Source: Roseovarius sp. A-2 (GTDB lineage: Bacteria > Pseudomonadota > Alphaproteobacteria > Rhodobacterales > Rhodobacteraceae). Taken from it: a stretch of 37,681 bases of DNA. Of this stretch, positions 7,885 to 15,588 are shown in pieces. The notes beneath the pieces were generated by a model. That model did no database searches. It saw only the letters and a list, made by a program, of their open reading frames with translations, and was not told where the DNA came from. Location of the stretch: NCBI RefSeq assembly GCF_002072155.1, contig NZ_BDIY01000027.1:1-37681 (forward strand), read 5' to 3'. Made by a program: the position numbers and the translations under genes. Position 1 is the first letter of the stretch. Every line of letters starts with the position of its first letter.

Positions 7885-9405
7885 TTACTTCAGCCGCTGC
7901 CCGTTGGCCAGAACCTGCCCGTCCTCGGTCACTTCGATCTTGGAAACCAGCTCGTCCTCGCCCGGGCCGGGACGCGCGAAAAGCCCCATCATCATGCGAA
8001 CGCCCGTGGCTTGATCCTGCGGCACGAGGCCCATTGCAATCAGCTTGTCCAACAGGCCATTGCCGCCCACAAGGCGCAGATCAAGCGCGCCCTCGGGCGC
8101 CGGTGCGCCGCCAAAGCTGGTCGTGTCGCTCTGATCAAAGGTAAACGCCCCCTCGCCGGTCAACGTCGCCCCGGCAAGCTCCAGCGTCAGGTTGTGGAGG
8201 GTCAGGCTCTCGACCTCGCCGGGTGCGGTCTCGCTGTCCTCCATCCGCTCCACCTGCTCGGGGTCAAGCAGATCGAAGAACAGCCGCCCCTTGCCGCTGA
8301 GATCAATCAGCAACGTCGCCGGATCGCGCGGCAATTGCCCGCCGGGATCGAACATCGACCAAAGCTGATCCGGCATGGTGAAATCGACCAGCTCAAGCCC
8401 GAGCGCGGAATCCTGCATGGTCTCGCTCTCGAGCACCGGCACGGCCATGTCGAACGCCATCCGCGCCATGCTCAGATTGATCGGGAACGGCATGTCGGTG
8501 GCGCTGATCGCCATCGTCACCCCCTCGCCCGCGCCGCCATAGCGCAGACCGTCGGACCCGATCGAGGTAGTCAGCGTGCCACTGTCGGAACTGTTGGCCC
8601 CTTCGAGCACATCGCCATCGTCCTCGAAGCGATAGACGGTGTTGCCGGTCTGGTATTCCATCCGGCTGTCAAACTGGAACCCGGCGCGCAGGGCGGCGGC
8701 CATATCCTCGGCATCGAAACTGTCGGGGATCGCGCCCGCACCGGCGAATGTCGCTTGCGCCAATGAGCCCGAAAAGACCAGCGTCCCGCCCTCTACCGGA
8801 TCGGTGAAATCCAGCTCATAGGTGACCGGACCGGCGGTCAGGTTCTGCTGCATCGCGCGCGTCGTCTCGCCCTGCGCCGTGCTGCTGGAGCCGCTGAGAT
8901 CCTCCAGCCGGATTTGCGCCGCGCGAATTTCGGGCGTCTCCTCCCCGGCCTGAAGATCGGTCAGCGCCATGGTCAGCACCTCCGCGTCATAGCTGTATTG
9001 CATCGCCTCGGCCGTGCCTGAGACAACCATCGCAAGCCCCTGATGCGTCACCTCCATCGTCGCCGTCATCTGCTGCGCCTCGTCATCCGAGGCGGCAATC
9101 GCGATCGGCATCGTCTCGGGCAGCACCACCGACACGGTCCCGTCCCCGTTCTCGACAAACTCCACCTGCCCCATCCGCATCGATACCGCGCCCTCATCCT
9201 CGGGCAATGCCATTTCCATCGCCAGATCGCGGATCGTCAGCGTGTCACCGGATCGGCTTTCGTCGGCGGAGACCCGGTATCCGAACTCCTCCAGATAGGT
9301 CGTCCAGTCCTGCCAGACCTGATCGGCGGTAAGATCGGCCAGCGCGGCAGTGCCACTGAAACCGAGAATGAGGGCCGAGGCGGCGAGCGGGCGAGGATAG
9401 GACAT
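7885..9405 (-). CDS. DUF2125 domain-containing exported protein
   Basis: This 506 aa protein begins MSYPRPLAASALILGFSGTA with a clean signal peptide, likely cut after residue 23 (ALA/DL), so it is periplasmic or surface exposed. The rest is rich in beta strands and acidic residues and lacks further membrane helices. Blocks such as ADQVWQDWTTYLEEFGY just after the signal and LSRMAFDM-like strands in the middle are what I recall for the Rhodobacterales DUF2125 family. No function is known. The in-frame extension to 9531 lacks signal-peptide character and is rejected. Confidence 0.82.
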   Translation of the reverse strand: MSYPRPLAASALILGFSGTAALADLTADQVWQDWTTYLEEFGYRVSADESRSGDTLTIRDLAMEMALPEDEGAVSMRMGQVEFVENGDGTVSVVLPETMPIAIAASDDEAQQMTATMEVTHQGLAMVVSGTAEAMQYSYDAEVLTMALTDLQAGEETPEIRAAQIRLEDLSGSSSTAQGETTRAMQQNLTAGPVTYELDFTDPVEGGTLVFSGSLAQATFAGAGAIPDSFDAEDMAAALRAGFQFDSRMEYQTGNTVYRFEDDGDVLEGANSSDSGTLTTSIGSDGLRYGGAGEGVTMAISATDMPFPINLSMARMAFDMAVPVLESETMQDSALGLELVDFTMPDQLWSMFDPGGQLPRDPATLLIDLSGKGRLFFDLLDPEQVERMEDSETAPGEVESLTLHNLTLELAGATLTGEGAFTFDQSDTTSFGGAPAPEGALDLRLVGGNGLLDKLIAMGLVPQDQATGVRMMMGLFARPGPGEDELVSKIEVTEDGQVLANGQRLK

Positions 9406-9517
9406 TGAAGGCACCTTTTTCGAAATCCGGGTTGCCGATAACTTCGGTCGTCGGGTGCTCGGGGTCAAGGGAGGATGTCGCTGGAACTTCGCCGCGCGCG
9501 CCGTTATGCAAGGCCCC

Positions 9518-9543
9518 GTATCACAGGGCAAGTATCACAGGGC
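9518..9543. repeat. Tandem direct repeat of a 14-bp unit
   Basis: GTATCACAGGGC occurs at 9518-9529 and again at 9532-9543, separated by AA, so the unit is 14 bp repeated twice. It lies in the divergent promoter region between the DUF2125 gene and the SDR gene, about 16 bp before the SDR ATG. It could be a recent slippage duplication or paired binding sites. Confidence 0.7.
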
Positions 9544-9558
9544 CAAAGGGGGCAAGCC

Positions 9559-10308
9559 ATGACCATGCAAGGCAAATGCGTTCTGATCACCGGCGCGAGC
9601 AAAGGCATCGGTGCCGCCGCCGCGCGGGTCTTCGCCGAAGCGGGGGCCAATGTCGCGCTTGTGGCGCGCAATCGCGACGCCATCGCCGATCTCGCAGGCG
9701 AGATCGGGCCCAGCGCAATCGCCATCCCCTGCGACGTCAGCCGCTACTGGGAAATGGAGGCCGCGGTCGAGGCCTGCCACACCGCCTTTGGCCAGCTCGA
9801 CGTGCTGATCAACAACGCGGGCGTAGTCGAGCCTATCGGCGGTCTGACCGAGGTCGACCCCGGCGCATGGGGCCATGCCATCGACATCAACCTCAAGGGC
9901 GTCTTCAACGGCATGCACGCCGCCATGCCCAGCATGACCCAGCGCGGCAGCGGCACCGTCCTCACCGTCAGTTCCGGCGCGGCGCATAACCCGCTGGAAG
10001 GCTGGAGCGCCTATTGCACCTCCAAGGCCGGGGCGGCGATGCTCACCCGCTGCGCCGATCACGAGGCGCGCGGTGCGGGGCTGCGGATCATGGGCCTGTC
10101 GCCCGGCACGGTGGCCACCGACATGCAGCGCGAGATCAAGGCCAGCGGCGTCAACCCCGTAAGCGCGCTCGACTGGTCCGACCACATCCCCGCCGACTGG
10201 CCCGCCAGAGCGCTCTTGTGGATGTGCAGCCCCGAGGCGGACGAGTTTCTGGGGCAGGAGATTTCCCTGCGCGACGAGGATATCCGCCGCAGGATCGGCC
10301 TCGGATGA
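9559..10308 (+). CDS. SDR family oxidoreductase
   Basis: This 249 aa classical short-chain dehydrogenase/reductase has the NAD(P)-binding motif TGASKGIG at residues 11-18, NNAG at 85-88, catalytic Asn111, Ser139, Tyr152 and Lys156 (YCTSK). The chosen ATG gives MTMQGKCVLI, the normal SDR start; the frame is open further upstream without homology. Its stop overlaps the next start in ATGA, so it is coupled to the crotonase-like gene. An acyl or hydroxyacid substrate is plausible from that pairing but not shown. Confidence 0.92.
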   Translation: MTMQGKCVLITGASKGIGAAAARVFAEAGANVALVARNRDAIADLAGEIGPSAIAIPCDVSRYWEMEAAVEACHTAFGQLDVLINNAGVVEPIGGLTEVDPGAWGHAIDINLKGVFNGMHAAMPSMTQRGSGTVLTVSSGAAHNPLEGWSAYCTSKAGAAMLTRCADHEARGAGLRIMGLSPGTVATDMQREIKASGVNPVSALDWSDHIPADWPARALLWMCSPEADEFLGQEISLRDEDIRRRIGLG

Positions 10309-10922
10309 TCCGGCTCGACAAGGACGGCGGCCTCTGGATCGCCACGCTCGACCGCCCCGACAAGGCCAACGCGCTGACCGGGGCGATGCTGTCGGACCTC
10401 GCCGACATCGCCGAGGCCGCAGCCCTTCAGGCGCAGGTCTTCGTGCTCACCGGCGCGGGCAAGGTGTTCTCCGCCGGGGCCGATCTCGAGGCCGCTCGCG
10501 CGGGCCTCGCCACCAGCCCGGTCTGGGAACGTCTCTCAAGCGCCATCGCCGCCTTTCCCGGCCTCAGCATCGCCGCGCTCAACGGCACGGTGGCGGGCGG
10601 AGCGATGGGCATGGCGCTGGCCTGCGACATCCGCATCGCCGTTCCGGGGGCCGGGGCGTTCTACCCGGTGATGAAACTGGGCTTCCTGCCGCAGCCCAGC
10701 GACCCCGCCCGCCTAAGCGCATTGATCGGCCCGGCCCGCGCCCGGATGATCCTCATGGCCGGACAGAAGATCGACTCAGAGACCGCGCTCGCCTGGGGCC
10801 TGTTCGACCGAATCACCCCCGAGGGCGAGAGCGTGCTCGACACCGCCCGCGCCCTCGCCGCTGACGCGCTCGCCGCCAGCCCAGCCCATGTGGCGGGGAT
10901 CAAGGCGCTCTGCCGGCTCTGA
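10305..10922 (+). CDS. Short crotonase-family (enoyl-CoA hydratase/isomerase-like) protein
   Basis: Crotonase fold: the oxyanion-hole segments are FSAGADL (residues 56-61) and NGTVAGGAMGMALACD (93-108). At 205 aa it is about 50 residues shorter than usual enoyl-CoA hydratases and lacks the C-terminal helical trimerisation part. Aligning by eye to rat hydratase, the two catalytic glutamates fall on Gly102 and Val122, so ordinary hydration is unlikely. The gene is coupled to the SDR by ATGA. It may act on another acyl-CoA reaction or serve a non-catalytic role. Family assignment is firm; activity is not. Confidence 0.85.
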   Translation: MIRLDKDGGLWIATLDRPDKANALTGAMLSDLADIAEAAALQAQVFVLTGAGKVFSAGADLEAARAGLATSPVWERLSSAIAAFPGLSIAALNGTVAGGAMGMALACDIRIAVPGAGAFYPVMKLGFLPQPSDPARLSALIGPARARMILMAGQKIDSETALAWGLFDRITPEGESVLDTARALAADALAASPAHVAGIKALCRL

Positions 10923-10944
10923 ACGCGCAGGACGCTGACGCCCC

Positions 10945-11301
10945 TCACCGCTTGCGCCTGCGACCCGGCGTTTTCGAATGAAACTCCGGCGGGCGGCGGC
11001 CCACCCATGCGATGAACCTCGCCAAACGCGGATGCGCGCGCAGCGCCTCAACTGTATTGAACTCTCGCGCCAGTTCCGCTTCCTTCAGCGTCGCGTGTAT
11101 CTCGTTGTGACAGATCTGGTGCAGGCGCACGACCGGCCCGCCCTTGCCGCCCTTCAGCTTGGGCACAAGGTGATGCAGGCTCTGCCGGGCATCGGGCGGA
11201 CGGGCATCGGGCGGAATGGGCCGCTGACAGAGTGAGCATATCGGGTCCTCGGTCAGTTTGTCTTGATCCTTTGCAGCGCTGCGGGCAAGAGACTGGCACA
11301 A
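10945..11301 (-). CDS. Small HNH-motif protein (start uncertain)
   Basis: This is a small basic protein with a CSLC zinc pair followed by SLHHLVPKLKGGKGGP and LHQICHNEIHATL, the layout of an HNH nuclease core (His pair, central region, HxxCHxxIH). The C-terminal block EALRAHPRLARFIAWV and a basic tail follow. The longest frame uses a TTG at 11301 with no ribosome site. A CTG at 11254-11256 has AAGGA about 10 bases upstream and begins just before the conserved part (LTEDPICSLC), giving about 103 aa. It ends tail-to-tail with the crotonase gene. The target is unknown and it may be a housekeeping DNA-binding protein rather than a toxin. Confidence 0.72.
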   Translation of the reverse strand: MCQSLARSAAKDQDKLTEDPICSLCQRPIPPDARPPDARQSLHHLVPKLKGGKGGPVVRLHQICHNEIHATLKEAELAREFNTVEALRAHPRLARFIAWVGRRPPEFHSKTPGRRRKR

Positions 11302-11327
11302 AGGATCAAGAGGGCAAGGGGCGTGTG

Positions 11328-12647
11328 ATGGAGGGTCAACCGGAGATCGTGCAGACAGCCATCGGCTACGGCCTGCAGGGCTGGGACATGGCCAGGGTCT
11401 GGCTGCTCAGCCCGGCGGCATGGTCGCAATTCGCGCTGCTGGTGGCAGCCTGGCTGCTGGCCGTGCTGATCACCGGGCGGATACGCCCCGCGCTCACCCG
11501 CCTGCTGACCCCCGCCGCTGGCCAAGACGGGCCGATCGCCTCGGGCCGCCGCTTCGTGCTGATGTTCCTGCCGCTCCTGATGCCGCTTCTGGCCTACGGC
11601 CTCACCGGCATCGGCGAGAGCGTGACGCGGCAGGTCTTCGGCTCGGGCGACGTGATCGCCTTCGGCAAAAGGCTGTTCATGGTCCTCGCCGCCCGCGTTC
11701 TGGTGCGTGAGATCGTCACCGACCCGTTCCTCAAGGTTCTGGGCCGCCTCATCCTCATGCCCGTCGCGCTGCTCTATCTCTTCGATCTTCTGGGGCTCGC
11801 CAACGACCGGCTCGCGGCCATATCGGTCGATCTCGGCAATATCAGCTTCTCTGCACTGGCGCTCATTCGCGGCGCCGTCTCGGGCGCGCTCCTCTTCTGG
11901 CTTGGCCGCTGGTCCAACAGTCAATCCGAGGACTTCATCCGCCGTCAGCAAGACCTGCGCCCCGCCACCCGCGAACTGGCGATGAAGGCCAGCCAGATCG
12001 CAATTTTCGGCGCGGCCTTCCTGCTCCTGATGTCGATCATGGGCATCGACCTCACCGCCATCGCCGTCCTCGGCGGCGCGCTCGGCGTCGGCATCGGCCT
12101 CGGGCTACAGCAAATTGCCGCCAATTTCGTCTCCGGCGTGATCCTGCTGCTGGAGGGGCAGACAACCGTGGGTGATTACGTGACCCTCGACGATGGCTCC
12201 GAAGGTACTATCGTCAAGATGACCGCTCGTGCCGCCATTCTCGAAACCGTCGATGGCCGCTGGATCGTGGTCCCGAACGAGGATTTCATCACCTCCCGCG
12301 TGGTAAATTTCTCCGACGCGGGCGCGCAACACCGCTACGAGGCCGATTTCTCGGTCAGCTACGACACCGACATCAACCGCATCCCCGCCCTGATTGAGCC
12401 CGTTGTCGCCGCGCTCGATTTTGTCCTCACCGAAGGCGAGCGCGCGCCGGAATGCGAGCTCAAGGCCTTCGCCGATAGTGGCGTGAACTTCTCGGTCGAA
12501 TATTGGGTCGAAGGGATCGAGGACGTCACCGGCAAATACCAGTCCGACGTGCTCTTCGCGATCTGGAACGCGCTCAAGGCCGGGGGCATCGAGATCCCCT
12601 ACCCGCAGCGCGTGCTGCATCATGTCGGATTGCCGCAGCCCGCATGA
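11328..12647 (+). CDS. Mechanosensitive ion channel family protein (MscS-like)
   Basis: This 439 aa inner-membrane channel belongs to the MscS superfamily, which releases solutes on hypo-osmotic shock. Several hydrophobic helices precede the pore helix GGALGVGIGLGLQQIAANFV near residues 250-270, which carries the Gly/Ala packing typical of TM3. The beta-domain follows (GDYVTLDDGSEGTIVKMTARAA) and then the alpha-beta C-terminal domain. The N-terminal helices are more numerous than in minimal MscS. The ATG at 11328 is preceded in frame by GTG; either may be used. It overlaps the following flavoprotein gene by ATGA. Confidence 0.92.
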   Translation: MEGQPEIVQTAIGYGLQGWDMARVWLLSPAAWSQFALLVAAWLLAVLITGRIRPALTRLLTPAAGQDGPIASGRRFVLMFLPLLMPLLAYGLTGIGESVTRQVFGSGDVIAFGKRLFMVLAARVLVREIVTDPFLKVLGRLILMPVALLYLFDLLGLANDRLAAISVDLGNISFSALALIRGAVSGALLFWLGRWSNSQSEDFIRRQQDLRPATRELAMKASQIAIFGAAFLLLMSIMGIDLTAIAVLGGALGVGIGLGLQQIAANFVSGVILLLEGQTTVGDYVTLDDGSEGTIVKMTARAAILETVDGRWIVVPNEDFITSRVVNFSDAGAQHRYEADFSVSYDTDINRIPALIEPVVAALDFVLTEGERAPECELKAFADSGVNFSVEYWVEGIEDVTGKYQSDVLFAIWNALKAGGIEIPYPQRVLHHVGLPQPA

Positions 12648-13819
12648 CCGACGCGCTCGTCATCGGGGCCGGGCCGGCGGGCCTCATGGCTGCACGGGAA
12701 CTCGCGCGCGCAGGGCTGCGCGTGACGCTGGCCGAGGCCAAACCCTCGGTGGCCCGCAAATTCCTGATGGCCGGGAAATCCGGGCTGAACCTGACCAAGG
12801 ATGAACCCTTCGAAGACTTTCTCCATGCCTACGGCACCCAAGCCGAGACCCTGCGCCCGATGCTCACCGCCTTCGGGCCGGACGCGGTGCAGGACTGGGC
12901 GCGCGAGCATGGTCAGACGCTCTTCACCGGCTCTACCGGCCGGGTCTTTCCAAAGGTGATGAAGGCCTCGCCGCTCCTGCGCAGCATGCTGGCCGAATTG
13001 CGTGACCTCGGGGTAGAGACCCGCACCCGCTGGCGCTGGACCGGATGGGATGGCGCAGCGGTCCTCTTCGACACCCCCGACGCTCCACAGCGCCTCACCC
13101 CCACCGTTACCGTGCTCGCCTGCGGCGGCGCAAGCTGGGCACGGCTCGGCTCCGATGGCGCATGGAGCGCGCATCTCGCCCCCGACACGCTCGTCCCGTT
13201 CCACCCCGCCAACATGGGCTTTCTCGTGGACTGGTCACCGCATATGACCCCACATTTCGGCCAACCCGTCAAAGGCATCGCCCTGCACGCAGGCCCCGCC
13301 TGCTCGCGCGGTGAATGCGTGATCTCCGCCACTGGGCTAGAAGGCGGCGGCCTCTACGAGATAAGCGCCGCCCTGCGCGACGGCGCCCCCCTCACGCTCG
13401 ACCTCGCGCCCGACCTATCAGCCGCGCAAATCGCCGCACGACTGGCCAAGGCACGCCCCCGCGACAGCCTGAAAAACCGCCTGCGCAAGGCGCTCACCCT
13501 CGATTCGACAAAACTCGCGCTGGTGATGGAATTCGCCCGCACCACCCCAGACCTGCCCACGGCACTCAAGGCACTGCCCGTCCCCCTCCTCGGCCCCTGC
13601 CCGATGGACGAGGCGATTTCCACCGCAGGCGGCCTGCGCTTTGACGCTCTGACCGACGACCTGATGCTGCGCGCACGCCCCGGCACCTTCGCCGCCGGTG
13701 AAATGCTCGACTGGGAGGCCCCCACCGGCGGCTACCTGCTGACCGCCTGCCTTGCCACCGGCCTCTGGGCCGGTCGCCACGCGGCGGCCTGCGCTCAGGG
13801 CAGCGCCGCCGCCCGCTGA
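12644..13819 (+). CDS. NAD(P)/FAD-dependent flavoprotein (TIGR03862 / HI0933-like)
   Basis: This 391 aa protein has a dinucleotide-binding motif at the extreme N-terminus (GAGPAGLMAARELARAG, residues 8-24) and the family's KFLMAGKSGLNLT segment near residues 42-54. A FAD-binding C-terminal block GTFAAGEMLDWEAPTGGYLL ends in a short helix. It resembles the YhiN/BaiN-type flavoproteins, whose in vivo substrates are mostly unknown. Translation is coupled to the MscS gene through ATGA. The 3' end overlaps the convergent GST gene by 25 bp. Confidence 0.9.
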   Translation: MTDALVIGAGPAGLMAARELARAGLRVTLAEAKPSVARKFLMAGKSGLNLTKDEPFEDFLHAYGTQAETLRPMLTAFGPDAVQDWAREHGQTLFTGSTGRVFPKVMKASPLLRSMLAELRDLGVETRTRWRWTGWDGAAVLFDTPDAPQRLTPTVTVLACGGASWARLGSDGAWSAHLAPDTLVPFHPANMGFLVDWSPHMTPHFGQPVKGIALHAGPACSRGECVISATGLEGGGLYEISAALRDGAPLTLDLAPDLSAAQIAARLAKARPRDSLKNRLRKALTLDSTKLALVMEFARTTPDLPTALKALPVPLLGPCPMDEAISTAGGLRFDALTDDLMLRARPGTFAAGEMLDWEAPTGGYLLTACLATGLWAGRHAAACAQGSAAAR

Positions 13820-14382
13820 AATCCGGGCCGCGCCATCATCGCATCGAGATACGCCGCCAACCGCGCGGGCGGCTCCGGAAAGCCCGCCTTGCCCGCCCAC
13901 ATCAGGCAATGCGCCAGCAGGATATCGGCGATGGTCATGGTCTCACCCTGCAGGAACGGACCCGCGAGCATGGCCTCCAACCCATTGATATTTCGCTCAT
14001 ACTCCCATTTGAGCGACTCCTTGACCGCAGGCACCCGGTGCTCTTCGGGCAGCACGAAGGAATGCCGCGCCGCCGTCCACAGCACTGCGTCGATCTCGTC
14101 GAGTATCTGATGCGTCAGCGCATCCTGACGCGCACGGGCAGGCGTGCCCGCAGGATGCGTCATCCGGCCATGCTTGTCCGCAAGATAGGTCATGATCGCA
14201 CTGGAATCGGTCAGCACCTGATCGCCCTCCCGCAGCGCCGGAATCTTGCCCGACGGGTTCACCGCCAGCGCCTCGGCCGAGCGCGGGGCGACGGGCAGAT
14301 GATTGTACTCCACCCCCATTTCCTCCAGCAGCCAGAGCACACGAAAGGCACGGCTGGCCCGCGATCCGATAACGTCATACAT
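13795..14382 (-). CDS. Glutathione S-transferase family protein
   Basis: This 195 aa protein has an N-terminal thioredoxin fold (MYDVIGSRASRAFRVLWLLE) with the cis-Pro/Ser pair VNPSGKIPALREGD and LTDSSAIMTYL, then an all-helical C-terminal domain. Ser or Arg in the SRASR segment would activate glutathione, as in bacterial beta/zeta-like GSTs. The start at 14382 is chosen by homology; the frame is open to 14442. Substrate unknown. It stands alone upstream of a gene-poor stretch. Confidence 0.9.
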   Translation of the reverse strand: MYDVIGSRASRAFRVLWLLEEMGVEYNHLPVAPRSAEALAVNPSGKIPALREGDQVLTDSSAIMTYLADKHGRMTHPAGTPARARQDALTHQILDEIDAVLWTAARHSFVLPEEHRVPAVKESLKWEYERNINGLEAMLAGPFLQGETMTIADILLAHCLMWAGKAGFPEPPARLAAYLDAMMARPGFQRAAALP

Positions 14383-14979
14383 GAGATTGTCCCCGTTCCA
14401 TTTGATGTGCGGCACCATTGCCCAAAGGGCGGGCGAAGGCAACGGCGGCAGGGCGGGTCATGCGCGCCTGTGCAGGCGTGGTCGTGAATGGCTTGAAGCG
14501 GCCATAGCCCCCCGCCAGAAGGTGCCGCGCGGTCGCAGGGCCGGGGACTGGCGATGCAACGGTTGTGGCGGGTACTTTATCCCAGCCAAGTTATTCAAAA
14601 CTCAACACGTTGCGCGCCCTATCAAATCGCCAGGCCGCGGGACGGCCCGGCGATCGCGCGGCACCTTCGGTGCGTTTCGCGCGGGGTGCGTCAACGGCAA
14701 CTACAGGCCGATTGTGTTGATAAACTCCCGCGGCTTAAAGTCGTAAGCAAGTTCCAGAATTTGGCTCCGCTGAAGGGCGCTTTGGAAAACAGAATTTTCA
14801 AAACCAGGCGTTGGAGGAAAGAAATTCCGTCGATTTGGCCTGTTTGGTTCGGGCGTCGAGTTTCTCAACAAAATGGGCCACACCTCACCCCATTCCATGA
14901 CACGCTTGTACGCAAAGAGAGAGCTGGAACCCCAGCCGATGCATGCGGCGTAGGGTGGGTTTCCAACCCACCGCGCCAA
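14383..14979. other. Gene-poor stretch, no supported gene
   Basis: About 600 bp with AT-richer patches than its neighbours (around 14700-14830). Both strands carry open frames of up to about 90 codons, but none has a family I recognise, a ribosome site or steady codon use. It looks like decayed sequence. A copy of the GTAGGGTGGGTT palindrome closes it at 14951-14972. Confidence 0.5.
14951..14972. repeat. GTAGGGTGGGTT palindrome, copy 2
   Basis: GGTGGGTT (14954-14961) pairs with AACCCACC (14965-14972) around a 3-base loop, preceded by GTAG from 14950. It has the same core as the hairpins at 149-172 and 15562-15583, which makes a short dispersed repeat more likely than three independent terminators. 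Confidence 0.6.
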
Positions 14980-15397
14980 TCATCCGCCGCCAAAGGCGAG
15001 CAAGTCCTTGGCAAACTGCATCAGACGCCCGTTGTTCGCCACATGGTCAAGCATCGCCGTGCCAACCGCACCACCGCCAATCTTGGCACCCGAGATCACC
15101 ACCGCATCCGCAACCTTCCCACAATAGGCGACAACCACGTTGAGCGCCGCCAAGATCCGCTCGGCTATCCTCGGTTGGCAATTTGACAGCGACCGAAGAT
15201 ATCAGGAGGCTGCGCAAAACTGGCAAGGCTGTCAATTCTTGCTCTCGCGCCCACTCCTTGCTCAGCACGGCATCCCACCAAACAGGCAACACCCGCGCCG
15301 CTGCACGGAACGCAATCCACACCGACACCTCGCGCGGCTGATCCTTCAGCCACGCCTTGAGGCTCTCCCGGTCTGTTATGTCCACACTCTCACTCAT
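14980..15397 (-). pseudogene. Frameshifted remnant of a Trp-rich hypothetical protein
   Basis: From an ATG at 15397 the frame reads MSESVDITDRESLKAWLKDQ and then VLPVWWDAVLSKEWAREQEL followed by TALPVLRSLL. I recall this opening from hypothetical proteins in Rhodobacteraceae whose middle part is an alanine-rich repeat. Near 15160 the sensible reading moves to another frame (RILAALNVVVAYCGKVADAV, then IGGGAVGTAMLDHVANNGRL) and stops at 14980-14982. Read straight through, the first frame turns into a Gly/Cys/Trp-rich tail ending at 15047. The likely history is a deletion of the repeat region with a frameshift. Function unknown. Confidence 0.5.
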
Positions 15398-15561
15398 CAC
15401 CCCAAACCCTGCCCCGCCCGCCCCCCGCTGTCCAGCGCACGCGGCGTTAAGCCCGGCCCCCACCGAAATCCGCACCGACGCAATACCGACAGGATACCGA
15501 CGCGATACCGCCCCGGACTCTTCCCGTTTTCCAATGCGTTAACCCCGATTCGCACCGCCGC

Positions 15562-15583
15562 GTAGGGTGGGGCTCCACCCTAC
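15562..15583. repeat. GTAGGGTGGG palindrome, copy 3, just after holA
   Basis: GTAGGGTGG (15562-15570) pairs perfectly with CCACCCTAC (15575-15583) around GGCT. It starts 6 bp past the holA stop and could end or stabilise the leuS-lptE-holA transcript, but no T-run follows. The rest of 15398-15561 holds a short ATACCGAC-type imperfect repeat at 15480-15510 and nothing else I can support. Confidence 0.6.
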
Positions 15584-15588
15584 CCCGC

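Noticed and set aside
14701..14979. Minus-strand ORF of 92 codons ending KPREFINTIGL
   Set aside because: Its N-terminal part is the translated palindromic repeat, there is no ribosome site and no family was recognised. It is kept only as part of the gene-poor stretch.
15469..15511. ATACCGAC-type short repeats
   Set aside because: Only about three imperfect units with uneven spacing; too few for CRISPR or iterons.
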